64,000 nucleotides of DNA, from positions 62,001 to 126,000 of the forward strand of contig JAFXZS010000019.1 of NCBI GenBank assembly GCA_017541105.1. Direction: 5' to 3'. Within the stretch, counting starts at the first letter, position 1. Every line of letters starts with the position of its first letter. Below, piece by piece: positions 1 to 6,936 of this stretch. Below the pieces are notes generated by a model, which searched no databases, was not told where the DNA came from, and saw only the letters and a program-made list of their open reading frames with translations. The stretch is from Clostridia bacterium (GTDB lineage: Bacteria; Bacillota; Clostridia; Christensenellales; Aristaeellaceae). The position numbers and the translations under genes were made by a program.

Positions 1-87
1 ATCCTGATGTGCCTGCTGACAGAAATGCCGCTGCTGACGTACTACGACGTCTGGGAGAAATCGTATGGGGACGCGGACGAAAACTGA
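1..87 (+). CDS. C-terminal end of an unidentified gene (cut by window edge)
   Basis: Frame 1 is open from the first base to a TGA at 85-87 and encodes 28 residues (ILMCLLTEMPLLTYYDVWEK and eight more). It has ordinary residue composition and an acidic end. The start lies outside the window, so function cannot be read. An overlapping 78-codon frame starting at base 9 has the odd composition of a shadow frame. This is called a gene end only because the frame is open to the edge and nothing else explains these bases. Confidence 0.4.
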   Translation: MLMCLLTEMPLLTYYDVWEKSYGDADEN

Positions 88-480
88 AAGGCGTTTGTTC
101 CCTTTTCACCCCGGAGCCTGTATGGAATCCTCTTTCCGGGTGCGCTGCATCCGGGAAGCCCTCCGTTTGTCCTGCCTGCCGGCAGGGCGTCAAAGGTTTC
201 CGCTTTGGTTCGACAGGCTCTCACGCGGATGATAAGATCGCCTGAAAAACAGGGAACGATTGGTGCGTCCCCATCGTTCTGTTCCCTTCGTACCCATGGG
301 AAAGCTCTCAAATCATTGATAATTGGGCGCTTTCGTGATAAGATAATACAGATCGATTTATGAAAAGGGATTTGCTGTAATCCGACTGCAAAAAGATAAT
401 TCTGCTGATTGACCGGTATATAAAACACCATGAATCAGCAATGAGAAAGATGAATGAAATAAATCCGGAAGGCGATGATC
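88..480. other. Non-coding stretch with an imperfect hairpin and one promoter
   Basis: No frame here has a ribosome site or recognisable protein sequence. There is an imperfect inverted repeat at about 252-288 (GGGAAC/GTTCCC arms with CGAT/ATCG inside). Its loop contains GCGTCCCCAT, loosely resembling the arms of the REP-like element at 896-997, so it may be a decayed copy. A sigma-70-like promoter at 316-344 points to the antitoxin gene. Confidence 0.4.
316..344 (+). promoter_or_regulatory. Sigma-70-type promoter upstream of antitoxin remnant
   Basis: TTGATA (316-321), 17-base spacer, TAAGAT (339-344). It lies about 130 bases before the antitoxin start. Assigned by consensus match only. Confidence 0.45.
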
Positions 481-690
481 ATGACCTTCACTACAAGAGC
501 AAGCAGGGAAGCGTTGCGAAATCTGAATATTCCGCCTACAGTGTCCGGTTCAGTGTTTCGTGTGGTCATTACACCCATCGAAGAGGAGGCTCCCAATATT
601 GTCTCCTTCAGAAATCTGAAAGGGATTGCCGGATGCGAGTTGACACTGGACGACGTCAAGAAGGAGAGACTTTGTGAAACTACTGATTGA
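481..690 (+). CDS. RelB/Phd-like antitoxin of a PIN-type toxin-antitoxin pair
   Basis: A 69-residue protein. The start is the ATG at 481, because GGAAGG sits 8 bases upstream; an in-frame ATG at 475 is only 2 bases from that site. The C-terminal segment (LTLDDVKKERL) resembles the LDEIKAERL tail seen in antitoxins encoded directly before PIN-domain toxins. The middle (FRVVITPIEEEAP) is predicted to be beta-rich. The next frame begins at GTG 674, inside this gene, with KLLIDSN, the usual opening of a PIN toxin. The gene would neutralise a VapC-like RNase, but that partner is broken here, so it is probably an orphan. The family is assigned from residue pattern and gene order, not from a strong fold match. 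Confidence 0.5.
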   Translation: MTFTTRASREALRNLNIPPTVSGSVFRVVITPIEEEAPNIVSFRNLKGIAGCELTLDDVKKERLCETTD

Positions 691-757
691 TTCAAATGGA
701 AACAGCTGGTTGCGATTGACTGCTTTCGGTGCTTTTTTATGCGTGAATTCCAGATAG
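674..757 (+). pseudogene. Truncated PIN-domain (VapC-like) toxin start
   Basis: A GTG at 674, overlapping the antitoxin by 17 bases, opens a 27-codon frame beginning VKLLIDSN. This matches the first strand of PIN nucleases (MKxLIDTN, which carries the first catalytic Asp). After the Asn the sequence diverges (GNSWLRLTAFGAF) and stops at 755-757. No frame downstream to 895 restores a PIN domain, so the toxin seems to have been deleted just after its first strand. Confidence 0.45.
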
Positions 758-895
758 CTCTGATTATCTCCTGAATCCGTGAAATTCAATTCCGGCAAAG
801 CCGTCTGACGAAACAATCCGCGGATTCATCCGGAAAGTTTATCAGTATTCCCAAAGACTGGTCGCCAAACATGCTCAGTCTGAGAATTATCAACT

Positions 896-997
896 CGAAA
901 CGGCGGGACGGTGTTTTTCGTTTCAGAAGCACAGCTGATCCGAAATAGCGAAACGAGTGACATGAAAACGAAACGAAAAGAACCGTCCCCGTGTTTC
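896..997. repeat. 102-bp REP/MITE-like element, copy A
   Basis: Begins CGAAACGGCGGGACGG and ends AACCGTCCCCGTGTTTC. The ends form imperfect 28-base terminal inverted repeats around a GGGACGG core and TTTTCGTTTC. It matches 2788-2889 over 102 bases with two differences. It ends 26 bases before the MATE gene and is followed by a partial repeat of its right end (AGTCCCCGTGTTTC). Confidence 0.8.
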
Positions 998-1023
998 AGT
1001 CCCCGTGTTTCAAGGCTTGAAAA

Positions 1024-2775
1024 ATGATGAAGAAAACGAAAAACAGCTTTCTGGGCAGAAAGTATATCTCGATCCTGCGGGCGTCGATCATTGTGGAAGC
1101 TGTCGCCTATATCGTGACGCTTACCGATACGCTTGTGGCGGGCAATATGATCGGCACAGCCGCGCTGTCCGCCGTCGGTTTGGTGGCGCCTTTGGTTGGC
1201 ATATCGACTTTCCTGATGTCGGTTATCAATTCCGGCACCGTGCCGAAGTATTCCTATTATATCGGCCGATTTGACAGGAAGCGGGCGAATGAGTATTTCA
1301 GCCAGGGCATTCTGCTTGGACTGTCGCTTGGGGTGCTTTTTTTGTTCGTGTTCCTTGCCCTGAAGGACGCGATCATCGAGCGGTATGCCGTGCAGGCGGA
1401 TATGCTTCCGTATGTGCAGGATTACTATAGCGTCATCGTATTCTGCTTTGTGCTGGACCCTGTTATGGCGCTTCTGGATAATACGGCCATCGCCGACGGC
1501 GGCGAGAATCTGTCCGCCTTTGCCAATGTTTTTCAGATCATCTCCAACATAGCCCTTTCCATCCTGTTTTCCCGCCTCTGGGGCGTAAAGGGCATCGCTT
1601 ACGCGTCGCTTCTGGGAAAGGTGCTGTTTCTTGCGATCATATCCACATGGTTTTTCGGAAAGAAAAGCACTGTCAGGTTTGTGAAGCACTGGAGCATGAG
1701 GGACTGCGCAGAAATCATCCGCAGCGGTATCGTCCGCGCATCGTATTTTGCTCTGACCGGACTGATGGCGGCAACGCTGAACGCATTTGTACTTGCTCGG
1801 TTCGAGCCGTCTGTTCTCGCCCAAATGATCGTGGCGGAAAGGTATCTGGAAATATCGACGGTTTTTGCCGGCCTCTCCGCTGCCGTGCAGTCGCTGATCG
1901 GTACGCTGCGCGGGGAGAACAACACAAAAGCAATGCGCAGCCTGATGAAAATGGTGACCCGGATCATGGTATATGCCGGCGCCATCGTGACAGTCCTTTC
2001 GCTGGCATCGGCAAAGCTTCTGGCCGGCGCCTTCGGAATCGACGGACGACTGGCGCCCGCATGCGTTTCGGCTTTTCGGATCCTCAGCACAACGATGGCA
2101 GTCCAGTCGATCCTCTGCCTCTTCTTTAACTATTATTTTCTTCTTGAAAAAAGGATGCTCGCGCTGCTGATCGGTGTGCTCAAGGATTACCTGCTTCCGG
2201 TCGCTCTGGCATGCGCCGGGGCGGTACTCCTGCATGACGCGAACGGCCTATGGATCGGTCTGGCCCTGGCGCCGGTTCTTTCCGCGCTGACCGCCTCCGG
2301 TGTGATCCTGCTGCGCTATGGGAAGAAGAAATTCCCATATCTGATCCCCACGGAGGGCGTGGACAGGATCTACATCTATGACACGGAGGTCAATGAAACC
2401 TCTGCGGCGGAGCTTTCGAAAACGGCTGGACGGCTTCTGCGGGAAAACGGTGTTTCACCCAGGATACAGATGATGATCTGTATCCTGGTCGATGACCTGA
2501 TGATGCTGATTTATGAGAAGAATCTTTCAGGCTGCAAGCCTGTTACCGCGGAGCTGACGATCATGCTGGAGGAAGCGGGCACAAGGGTCATTCTGCGGGA
2601 TTCCGGCGTCATATTCAATATCATGGACGAGAATATGCGGGTCGAGAATTACCGCCAGTACTTTATCACCAAAGTAATGGAAGTTCCGGACCGCAAAGCC
2701 AGTATTACCACGACCGGCTACAACCGCAATGAGTTTTTCTTTGAGGATCACGGCCGGGAGGCGGGAAACGCATGA
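1024..2775 (+). CDS. MATE-family transporter fused to a C-terminal histidine-kinase-type ATPase-like domain
   Basis: A 583-residue protein. Residues about 1-440 are a MATE/MOP-type exporter with about 12 hydrophobic helices, starting with a helix that includes the family-typical TDTLVAGNMIGTAALSAVGL. These proteins usually export cationic drugs or metabolites using Na+ or H+. Residues about 450-583 are soluble. They contain an N-box-like segment (IQMMICILVDDLMML), a strand with LRDSG, and an ending (ITTTGYNRNEFFFE) resembling anti-sigma-factor-type HATPase domains, but the usual E...N of the N box is DD...Y, so ATP binding is doubtful. The start follows a TGA in the same frame and has only a weak AAGG site. 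REP-like copies lie 26 bases upstream and 12 bases downstream, so the native promoter may be lost. Confidence 0.85.
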   Translation: MMKKTKNSFLGRKYISILRASIIVEAVAYIVTLTDTLVAGNMIGTAALSAVGLVAPLVGISTFLMSVINSGTVPKYSYYIGRFDRKRANEYFSQGILLGLSLGVLFLFVFLALKDAIIERYAVQADMLPYVQDYYSVIVFCFVLDPVMALLDNTAIADGGENLSAFANVFQIISNIALSILFSRLWGVKGIAYASLLGKVLFLAIISTWFFGKKSTVRFVKHWSMRDCAEIIRSGIVRASYFALTGLMAATLNAFVLARFEPSVLAQMIVAERYLEISTVFAGLSAAVQSLIGTLRGENNTKAMRSLMKMVTRIMVYAGAIVTVLSLASAKLLAGAFGIDGRLAPACVSAFRILSTTMAVQSILCLFFNYYFLLEKRMLALLIGVLKDYLLPVALACAGAVLLHDANGLWIGLALAPVLSALTASGVILLRYGKKKFPYLIPTEGVDRIYIYDTEVNETSAAELSKTAGRLLRENGVSPRIQMMICILVDDLMMLIYEKNLSGCKPVTAELTIMLEEAGTRVILRDSGVIFNIMDENMRVENYRQYFITKVMEVPDRKASITTTGYNRNEFFFEDHGREAGNA

Positions 2776-2787
2776 TTTATTGAAGTG

Positions 2788-2889
2788 CGAAACGGCGGGA
2801 CGGTGTTTTTCGTTTCAGAAGCACAGCTAATCCGAAATAGCGAAACGAGAGACATGAAAACGAAACGAAAAGAACCGTCCCCGTGTTTC
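2788..2889. repeat. 102-bp REP/MITE-like element, copy B
   Basis: A direct repeat of 896-997 with two substitutions (GCTGATCC becomes GCTAATCC, GAGTGAC becomes GAGAGAC). The two copies bracket the MATE gene in the same orientation. Confidence 0.8.
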
Positions 2890-2891
2890 GA

Positions 2892-2919
2892 GAAACGAAA
2901 AGAACCGTCCCCGTGTTTC
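2892..2919. repeat. Extra right-end arm of the REP-like element
   Basis: A second exact 28-base copy of the right terminal arm (GAAACGAAAAGAACCGTCCC...), two bases after copy B. It is followed by degraded echoes (CGTGTTTTTCCCGTGTTTC) to about 2940. Arm duplication suggests slippage or repeated insertion. Confidence 0.7.
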
Positions 2920-2939
2920 CACGTGTTTTTCCCGTGTTT

Positions 2940-3062
2940 CGGGAGAGTGCCTTCGGGAAAACGTTCAAAAAGCTGAGCGTGACCTGCCCGAAGGGATTGA
3001 AGGAACTGTATGAGAGCATTCTGACGGGAGCGGGAATGTCCAAAAAAGCGACGGTCAAGTAA
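2940..3062 (+). pseudogene. C-terminal remnant of a BspA/LRR_5-type secreted protein
   Basis: The frame ending TAA at 3060-3062 reads ESAFGKTFKKLSVTCPKG, then LKELYESILTGAGMSKKATVK. This is the closing element of BspA-like proteins and parallels the end of the large LRR protein at 9621 (AFSG...KKYKKLMQKVGLPKNVSF). There is no start or upstream domain: the frame runs straight into the REP-like repeats. The body of the gene was therefore lost, probably by rearrangement at the repeats. It overlaps the stop of the convergent hydrolase by 8 bases. Confidence 0.6.
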
Positions 3063-3795
3063 GTTCCTGCATCCACTGCCTGACAGCGTCCAGAACCTGG
3101 TCCAGGTGGTGATCATAGCAATGCGTATCGCCGGGAATCAGGACCAGTTTGCAGTCTTTGTATCTTTCTGCTGCCTTGACTGCGTATTCTACCGGTACGG
3201 CTTCGTCCTGATCCCCGTGGACGATCAGCACAGGCCCGGCATAACGGTCAATTGCTTCCTCGACACGGATCGTCTGGGCAACGCGCACATAATTGCCGTT
3301 CAGGGTGCGTCCATCCCAGGCGGCAAGTACATCCGGGACATGATCCGGATCAAAAACCTCGCCCAGCAGGCTTCCGTTCCTTGCTGCTTCCGGAATCATC
3401 CACGCGGGGGACAGCGGAATCAGCCCTTTGATCACATCCTGTTTCATTGCGCCGGCCAGCATGACGGTCATTCCGCCCTGCGAGTGCCCGCACAGATACA
3501 GATCGGTGACAAAATCAAGATTTCTGGCATAGTCAATGACGGTAAGGGCATTTGTCAGCCATTTGAACAAGGTGTGATTCTGAAACTCTCCGCCGCTGTT
3601 TCCGTGGCCGTACATATCCACGCGCAGCGTGGCGAAGCCGATCTCATTCAGAGTTCCGGATACGGCTGTGATATGCCTTTCTTCCATATGCCCTGTGAAA
3701 CCATGGATCACTATGACCAGCGGACATTTTTCACTGTGCCCGCCGGGCATGTCCAGCTTTGCGTTCAGTTTGATTCCGTCATCCATAATATACAT
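3055..3795 (-). CDS. Alpha/beta hydrolase, cinnamoyl esterase-like
   Basis: A 246-residue cytosolic serine hydrolase. The ATG at 3795 is preferred because GTGAGG lies 8 bases upstream; longer frames would use TTG. An oxyanion-loop motif HGFTGHMEE follows the first strand. The nucleophile elbow GHSQGG places Ser near residue 105. The acid is probably in VHGDQDEAVP and the His in GDTHCYDHH near the C terminus. Family members cleave feruloyl or other acyl esters, but the substrate cannot be read here. The gene stands alone, tail to tail with the BspA remnant. Confidence 0.85.
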   Translation of the reverse strand: MYIMDDGIKLNAKLDMPGGHSEKCPLVIVIHGFTGHMEERHITAVSGTLNEIGFATLRVDMYGHGNSGGEFQNHTLFKWLTNALTVIDYARNLDFVTDLYLCGHSQGGMTVMLAGAMKQDVIKGLIPLSPAWMIPEAARNGSLLGEVFDPDHVPDVLAAWDGRTLNGNYVRVAQTIRVEEAIDRYAGPVLIVHGDQDEAVPVEYAVKAAERYKDCKLVLIPGDTHCYDHHLDQVLDAVRQWMQELT

Positions 3796-3864
3796 GCAGC
3801 AAACCTCACCCAATCCGCGTATTTTTACGAATTTTGGTTAACCCATACACAGGGTGTACAGCCA

Positions 3865-4449
3865 TTATGCAAGTTTTTTGATGATGATCATTTCCACATT
3901 GCGTCCGCGGATGCTGACTTTTACATCATCCGCCAGGTTCGCAACGACGGACTTTTCAAGTTCGTCCCATTCTTCCTGACTGTTTCTCTGATCCAGTTCA
4001 TGACGCTGGCGCAGCTGATCTCTGTAATCCCCCATCGACCAGGTGTAGCTTCCATACATCTGCGGTGAACCACCCACAAAGCCTGCAGAAAACATTGGCA
4101 CTTCAGAAGAAGATTCAAAGAACGAGCGAATCTTGCCCATGAATCCGCGGGCGGCTTCATTCTTTCCGCTGGAAGACGCTGCAAGCAACTGCCCGCGTAT
4201 TTTTTCATCCACCAAAGTCCTTACAAGGAGATGCAATTCGTATACACCGTCCTGGTCCTCGAGCCAGAATTCACCGTTTACATCCCCGGCAATTGCGCGC
4301 ATCATCGCAAGGACTTCTTCGGTCAGCAGCCTCAGGGTTATGGTATCTTTGGGAGAAAGGCCCTTATAGGTGCTGATTTTATCAATCTGCGCAAGCGCTG
4401 CATCCATATTGTTTCCTTCGCTGGAAATCGTGATCACGTCTGTTTTCAT
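3865..4449 (-). CDS. Anti-sigma-factor-type ATPase-like protein with an insert, partner of STAS
   Basis: A 194-residue protein. The N-terminal part (SPKDTITLRLLTEEVLAMMRAI) resembles the N-box helix of HATPase_c_2/RsbW-like proteins, and the C terminus (DDVKVSIRGRNVEMIIIKKL) the last strand pair. Between them is a polar insert of about 80 residues rich in Ser, Gly, Arg and Gln (SSSGKNEAARGF, SAGFVGGSPQMYGSYTWSMG). No clear G1 (DxGxG) box is visible, so ATP binding is uncertain. It starts 12 bases after the STAS gene with AAGGAG upstream, so the two form an operon. The role inferred is a switch protein whose partner is held or released by the STAS protein. No sigma-factor gene is adjacent. Confidence 0.6.
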   Translation of the reverse strand: MKTDVITISSEGNNMDAALAQIDKISTYKGLSPKDTITLRLLTEEVLAMMRAIAGDVNGEFWLEDQDGVYELHLLVRTLVDEKIRGQLLAASSSGKNEAARGFMGKIRSFFESSSEVPMFSAGFVGGSPQMYGSYTWSMGDYRDQLRQRHELDQRNSQEEWDELEKSVVANLADDVKVSIRGRNVEMIIIKKLA

Positions 4450-4461
4450 GCCAACAGCTCC

Positions 4462-4758
4462 TTATTCAATCATCAGGATATCCGAAAAACCGGTCACATC
4501 AAAAACTTCCGATATGCTCTCATTGACATGCAGCACCTTCATCCTGCCCTTTGCGCTCATCCTTTTATGGGCAGCCAGCAGGACACGCAGGCCGGCGGAA
4601 GAGATGTAGTCCAGCTTGCTCAGATCCAATATCAGGGTTTCCACGTTTTCCAGGTTCTGATTCAATTCCGCTTCCAGCTCGGGAGCGGTCATGGTATCCA
4701 GACGTCCTTCCAGAGCGATTTTCAGCTCAGTTCCATTCAGTTCTTTGGTTATTGTCAT
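4462..4758 (-). CDS. STAS-domain anti-anti-sigma factor (SpoIIAA/RsbV family)
   Basis: 98 residues from the ATG at 4758, chosen because AGAGGGGG lies about 8 bases upstream; an in-frame ATG 36 bases further up has no ribosome site. The core contains LDLSKLDYISSAGLRVLL, matching the DxSxxxxxxSxGLxxL signature. The Ser pair (ISSAG) holds the residue phosphorylated by the partner kinase in this family. Such proteins bind a cognate anti-sigma ATPase when unphosphorylated; the downstream gene is the obvious candidate. The promoter at 4806-4834 drives both. Confidence 0.88.
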   Translation of the reverse strand: MTITKELNGTELKIALEGRLDTMTAPELEAELNQNLENVETLILDLSKLDYISSAGLRVLLAAHKRMSAKGRMKVLHVNESISEVFDVTGFSDILMIE

Positions 4759-4805
4759 TATCCGATCCCCCTCTTTGATTATACCGGTATTCATTGTTAT
4801 TTTGT

Positions 4806-4834
4806 ATTATACAACACTTTGCCGCCAAAATAAA
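4806..4834 (-). promoter_or_regulatory. Promoter of the STAS/ATPase-like pair
   Basis: On the minus strand, TTTATT, 17-base spacer, TATAAT (4811-4806). A perfect -10 and weak -35, about 48 bases before the STAS start. The rest of the 4759-5061 gap shows no gene. Confidence 0.5.
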
Positions 4835-5061
4835 TACAGTCTGCGTTCACGGGAAGCCTTTTCAGAAATGGCCCGGTTCGGATCCACCCCGCCTTGCTCT
4901 GCTCAAACCTTGAGAATCAGGGTTTCACAGGTTTAAGGAAGGATACGCGTAAATTGCATGAAAGGATCAGCGCCTGTCCGGAAAATCCAGGGTTAACGTA
5001 CCAGGCTGTTGTTGACTGCAGAGGGGATTTCGGGTAAGAGAAAGATCTTACAGACCAGGAA

Positions 5062-5271
5062 ATGGAAAAAATCTCCGGCGGCTATATCTACGATACCGGA
5101 GATGAGGAAAACGAAGAAACAAGATGGCAGGTTATTGACCTCCAGGGAAATGCTGTAGAAAGCACCTACAAGCTCGTCGCTATGATGCATTCCAAGGATA
5201 TGGGCTACGGTAAAAGGATCCTGACGACTGAAGAACTGCATCGGTTAAGGGAAACCGGAAGCCCGGACTGA
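5062..5271 (+). CDS. Double-glycine-leader peptide (RiPP/bacteriocin-type precursor-like), N terminus possibly broken
   Basis: The frame encodes MEKISGGYIYDTGDEENEET, then an acidic 49-residue tail containing RWQVIDLQGNAVEST. The same frame continues upstream as EKDLTDQE, so the whole resembles LTDQEMEKISGG, the classic double-glycine leader end (LxxEEMxxISGG) cut by peptidase-containing ABC exporters. An in-frame TAA at 5035-5037 blocks further extension and no ribosome site precedes the ATG. Either the leader is truncated by a mutation or the gene is decayed. The post-GG part has no Cys or Thr/Ser-rich core and resembles clostridial GG peptides of unknown role. No maturation enzyme is adjacent; the paired exporter at 51,375-55,035 lacks a visible peptidase domain. 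Confidence 0.5.
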   Translation: MEKISGGYIYDTGDEENEETRWQVIDLQGNAVESTYKLVAMMHSKDMGYGKRILTTEELHRLRETGSPD

Positions 5272-5296
5272 TACCGGATCCCCTGCTGCCGAATGA

Positions 5297-6169
5297 TCAG
5301 TGAAAGCTTCCCACGATCTGCCGGATCATTTCCGCAGCTTCAGGGTGCCTGGCGGTGAGCTCCGTGATCATGGCCTCTTTTGCTTCCTGATCCGGTTCCA
5401 TGCCTTTCCAGGCTTCAGTCAGATCATTGGCAATCTCTTCCATCAAAGCAAAGTCGTAATCTTCAGGAAACGGATCATTATCACGCTTTACGGTTCCATC
5501 CGCCTGATAACTCAGGTTCAGCGCATTGGAGGAAGAAATGCCGGTGTATCTCACGCACCGGACGGTCAGGTCCGAATAGTTTCTCAGGCTCATGATGGTC
5601 ACGGGATCATAGCGATCGCCGGCACGGCGTTCCTGATACACCTCATAAGGTTCATTGATGACCAGCTCATATTTACAGAATCCCTTTACCATCGGGAAAA
5701 CAATTTCCTTTCCTGCTTCGGCATCTTCCGGATAATTGCACATCCGGAGTTCGAACGGTTCGGACATTGCTTCCTCGATGGTTTTTCCGGCCATGGCGTC
5801 CAGTTCGTCCTGTGTAAAGGGGATTACCATCAGTTCCTCTGTATACTGAACAGGCAGTGTGCTGACATAATCGGACACCGTCCGGAATTCGTCGTGTGCA
5901 TAATTCCCATCCTCAAGGGAAGCGGTGTACAGTTCCTCCGCGTGTTCATCAAAAGGCGCGACCACCCGGAAACAGCGCCCGTACCGCGTCACCACAGCAA
6001 CAGCATATCCGCCCTGCACGGTAAATACGTCCCCTTGTTCCATGGATGCCACAGCATCTCCGAACGTTTCAAAGCAAAAAGAATCTGCCGCAGCAGGCAG
6101 TTCGCCCGCAAAAGCGGCTCCGGTGCATAACAGCATCATGGCAGCCAGAATTATCATCATTTTCTTCAT
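5297..6169 (-). CDS. Secreted protein of unknown function
   Basis: 290 residues with a signal peptide (MKKMMIILAAMMLLCTGAAFAG, cut near residue 22). The mature protein is acidic and mixed alpha/beta, with no repeat, sorting signal or membrane helix after the signal. It has a QGGYAVAVVTRYGRCFRVVAP segment and a helical acidic C terminus. I do not recognise the family. A GGAGGG site lies 14 bases before the ATG, longer than usual. Its start region and promoter are duplicated at 17,815-17,911, where a relative has been destroyed, so the genome once held two such genes. Confidence 0.7.
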   Translation of the reverse strand: MKKMMIILAAMMLLCTGAAFAGELPAAADSFCFETFGDAVASMEQGDVFTVQGGYAVAVVTRYGRCFRVVAPFDEHAEELYTASLEDGNYAHDEFRTVSDYVSTLPVQYTEELMVIPFTQDELDAMAGKTIEEAMSEPFELRMCNYPEDAEAGKEIVFPMVKGFCKYELVINEPYEVYQERRAGDRYDPVTIMSLRNYSDLTVRCVRYTGISSSNALNLSYQADGTVKRDNDPFPEDYDFALMEEIANDLTEAWKGMEPDQEAKEAMITELTARHPEAAEMIRQIVGSFH

Positions 6170-6264
6170 GCTGAAAAATGCTCCCTCCTATTGAATAATA
6201 ACCCAATATTCTTCAGATACGCCTATTAAACGATGTATCAGTCCCCATTGTTCTTTTATCCATA

Positions 6265-6675
6265 TCAGACCAGTATCCCTTCGCAGTGGTCGCATTCATG
6301 CTGGATGATCTGTGCGGTGAAACCGCGGAAGGTGTTAATAAGCGGCCGGAAGGATTCATTCCGGTAGCTGACAGTGATCTCCTGCCAGCGCTTTGCCTGC
6401 TTTGTTCCTGCCAGGGAGAGGCAGCCTTCCTCCGCGGTGTATTCTCCGCTTTTCTTTATGATCTTTGGATTGACCATAATCATCAGGATCGGGCCGTTGT
6501 AAAAGGCAATGATGCATTTTCTTTCCCCGATCATGTTGGCTGCCATACCGACACATCTTTCCCGGTTGGCTTTCAATGTGTCCGCCAGGTCTGCGATGAT
6601 CCGGCAGTCTTCTTCCGTTGCCGGTTCGGATTTTTGCGCAAGCAGCAGCGGATCGTGTACGATTTCCCGTATCAT
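6265..6675 (-). CDS. Peptide deformylase family protein (GMAANMIG variant)
   Basis: 136 residues. Motif I is GMAANMIG (43-50), motif II EGCLSL (83-88) and motif III HECDHCEG (126-133). Cys86, His126 and His130 form the metal site and Glu127 the general base. Canonical deformylases have GxGLAAxQ, so the Gln that stabilises the transition state is Met here. A set of Firmicutes homologues shares this, making it a lineage variant rather than damage (recalled family knowledge). The expected role is removal of formyl from nascent proteins, but the activity of this variant is uncertain. GGGAGTG precedes the ATG. Confidence 0.85.
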   Translation of the reverse strand: MIREIVHDPLLLAQKSEPATEEDCRIIADLADTLKANRERCVGMAANMIGERKCIIAFYNGPILMIMVNPKIIKKSGEYTAEEGCLSLAGTKQAKRWQEITVSYRNESFRPLINTFRGFTAQIIQHECDHCEGILV

Positions 6676-6853
6676 CTGATCACTCCCGATTCAGGCGTTT
6701 TATAGTCAAAGAAGGTCCTTCCATCAAACAAAATGCTGCTGGCGACTGCAGCCATCTTAAGTTTCTCCTCCGGGTTTTTCCGATGGCAGATTATAATCAT
6801 TCTATAACAGCCCGAACCGATTTGTCCAGCCATTCCTCCTTGCTGTTTTCTTC

Positions 6854-6883
6854 TTGCCCTTATATACGGATCTGATGTATTCT
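6854..6883 (+). promoter_or_regulatory. Candidate promoter for the LRR gene and downstream genes
   Basis: TTGCCC (6854-6859), 18-base spacer, TATTCT (6878-6883), 54 bases before the GTG start at 6937. Consensus match is moderate. Confidence 0.35.
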
Positions 6884-6936
6884 AATGATAAAGGCTGATG
6901 TGCCTGAAAAAGGGAACAGAAACGGAGGCTGCCCAG

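Noticed and set aside
826..2235. 469-codon frame opposite the MATE gene
   Set aside because: The MATE family match is strong on the plus strand, and the other frame has shadow composition.
5062..5271. A full bacteriocin operon around the GG peptide
   Set aside because: No immunity, maturase or peptidase-exporter gene lies beside it; neighbours are STAS and a secreted protein.
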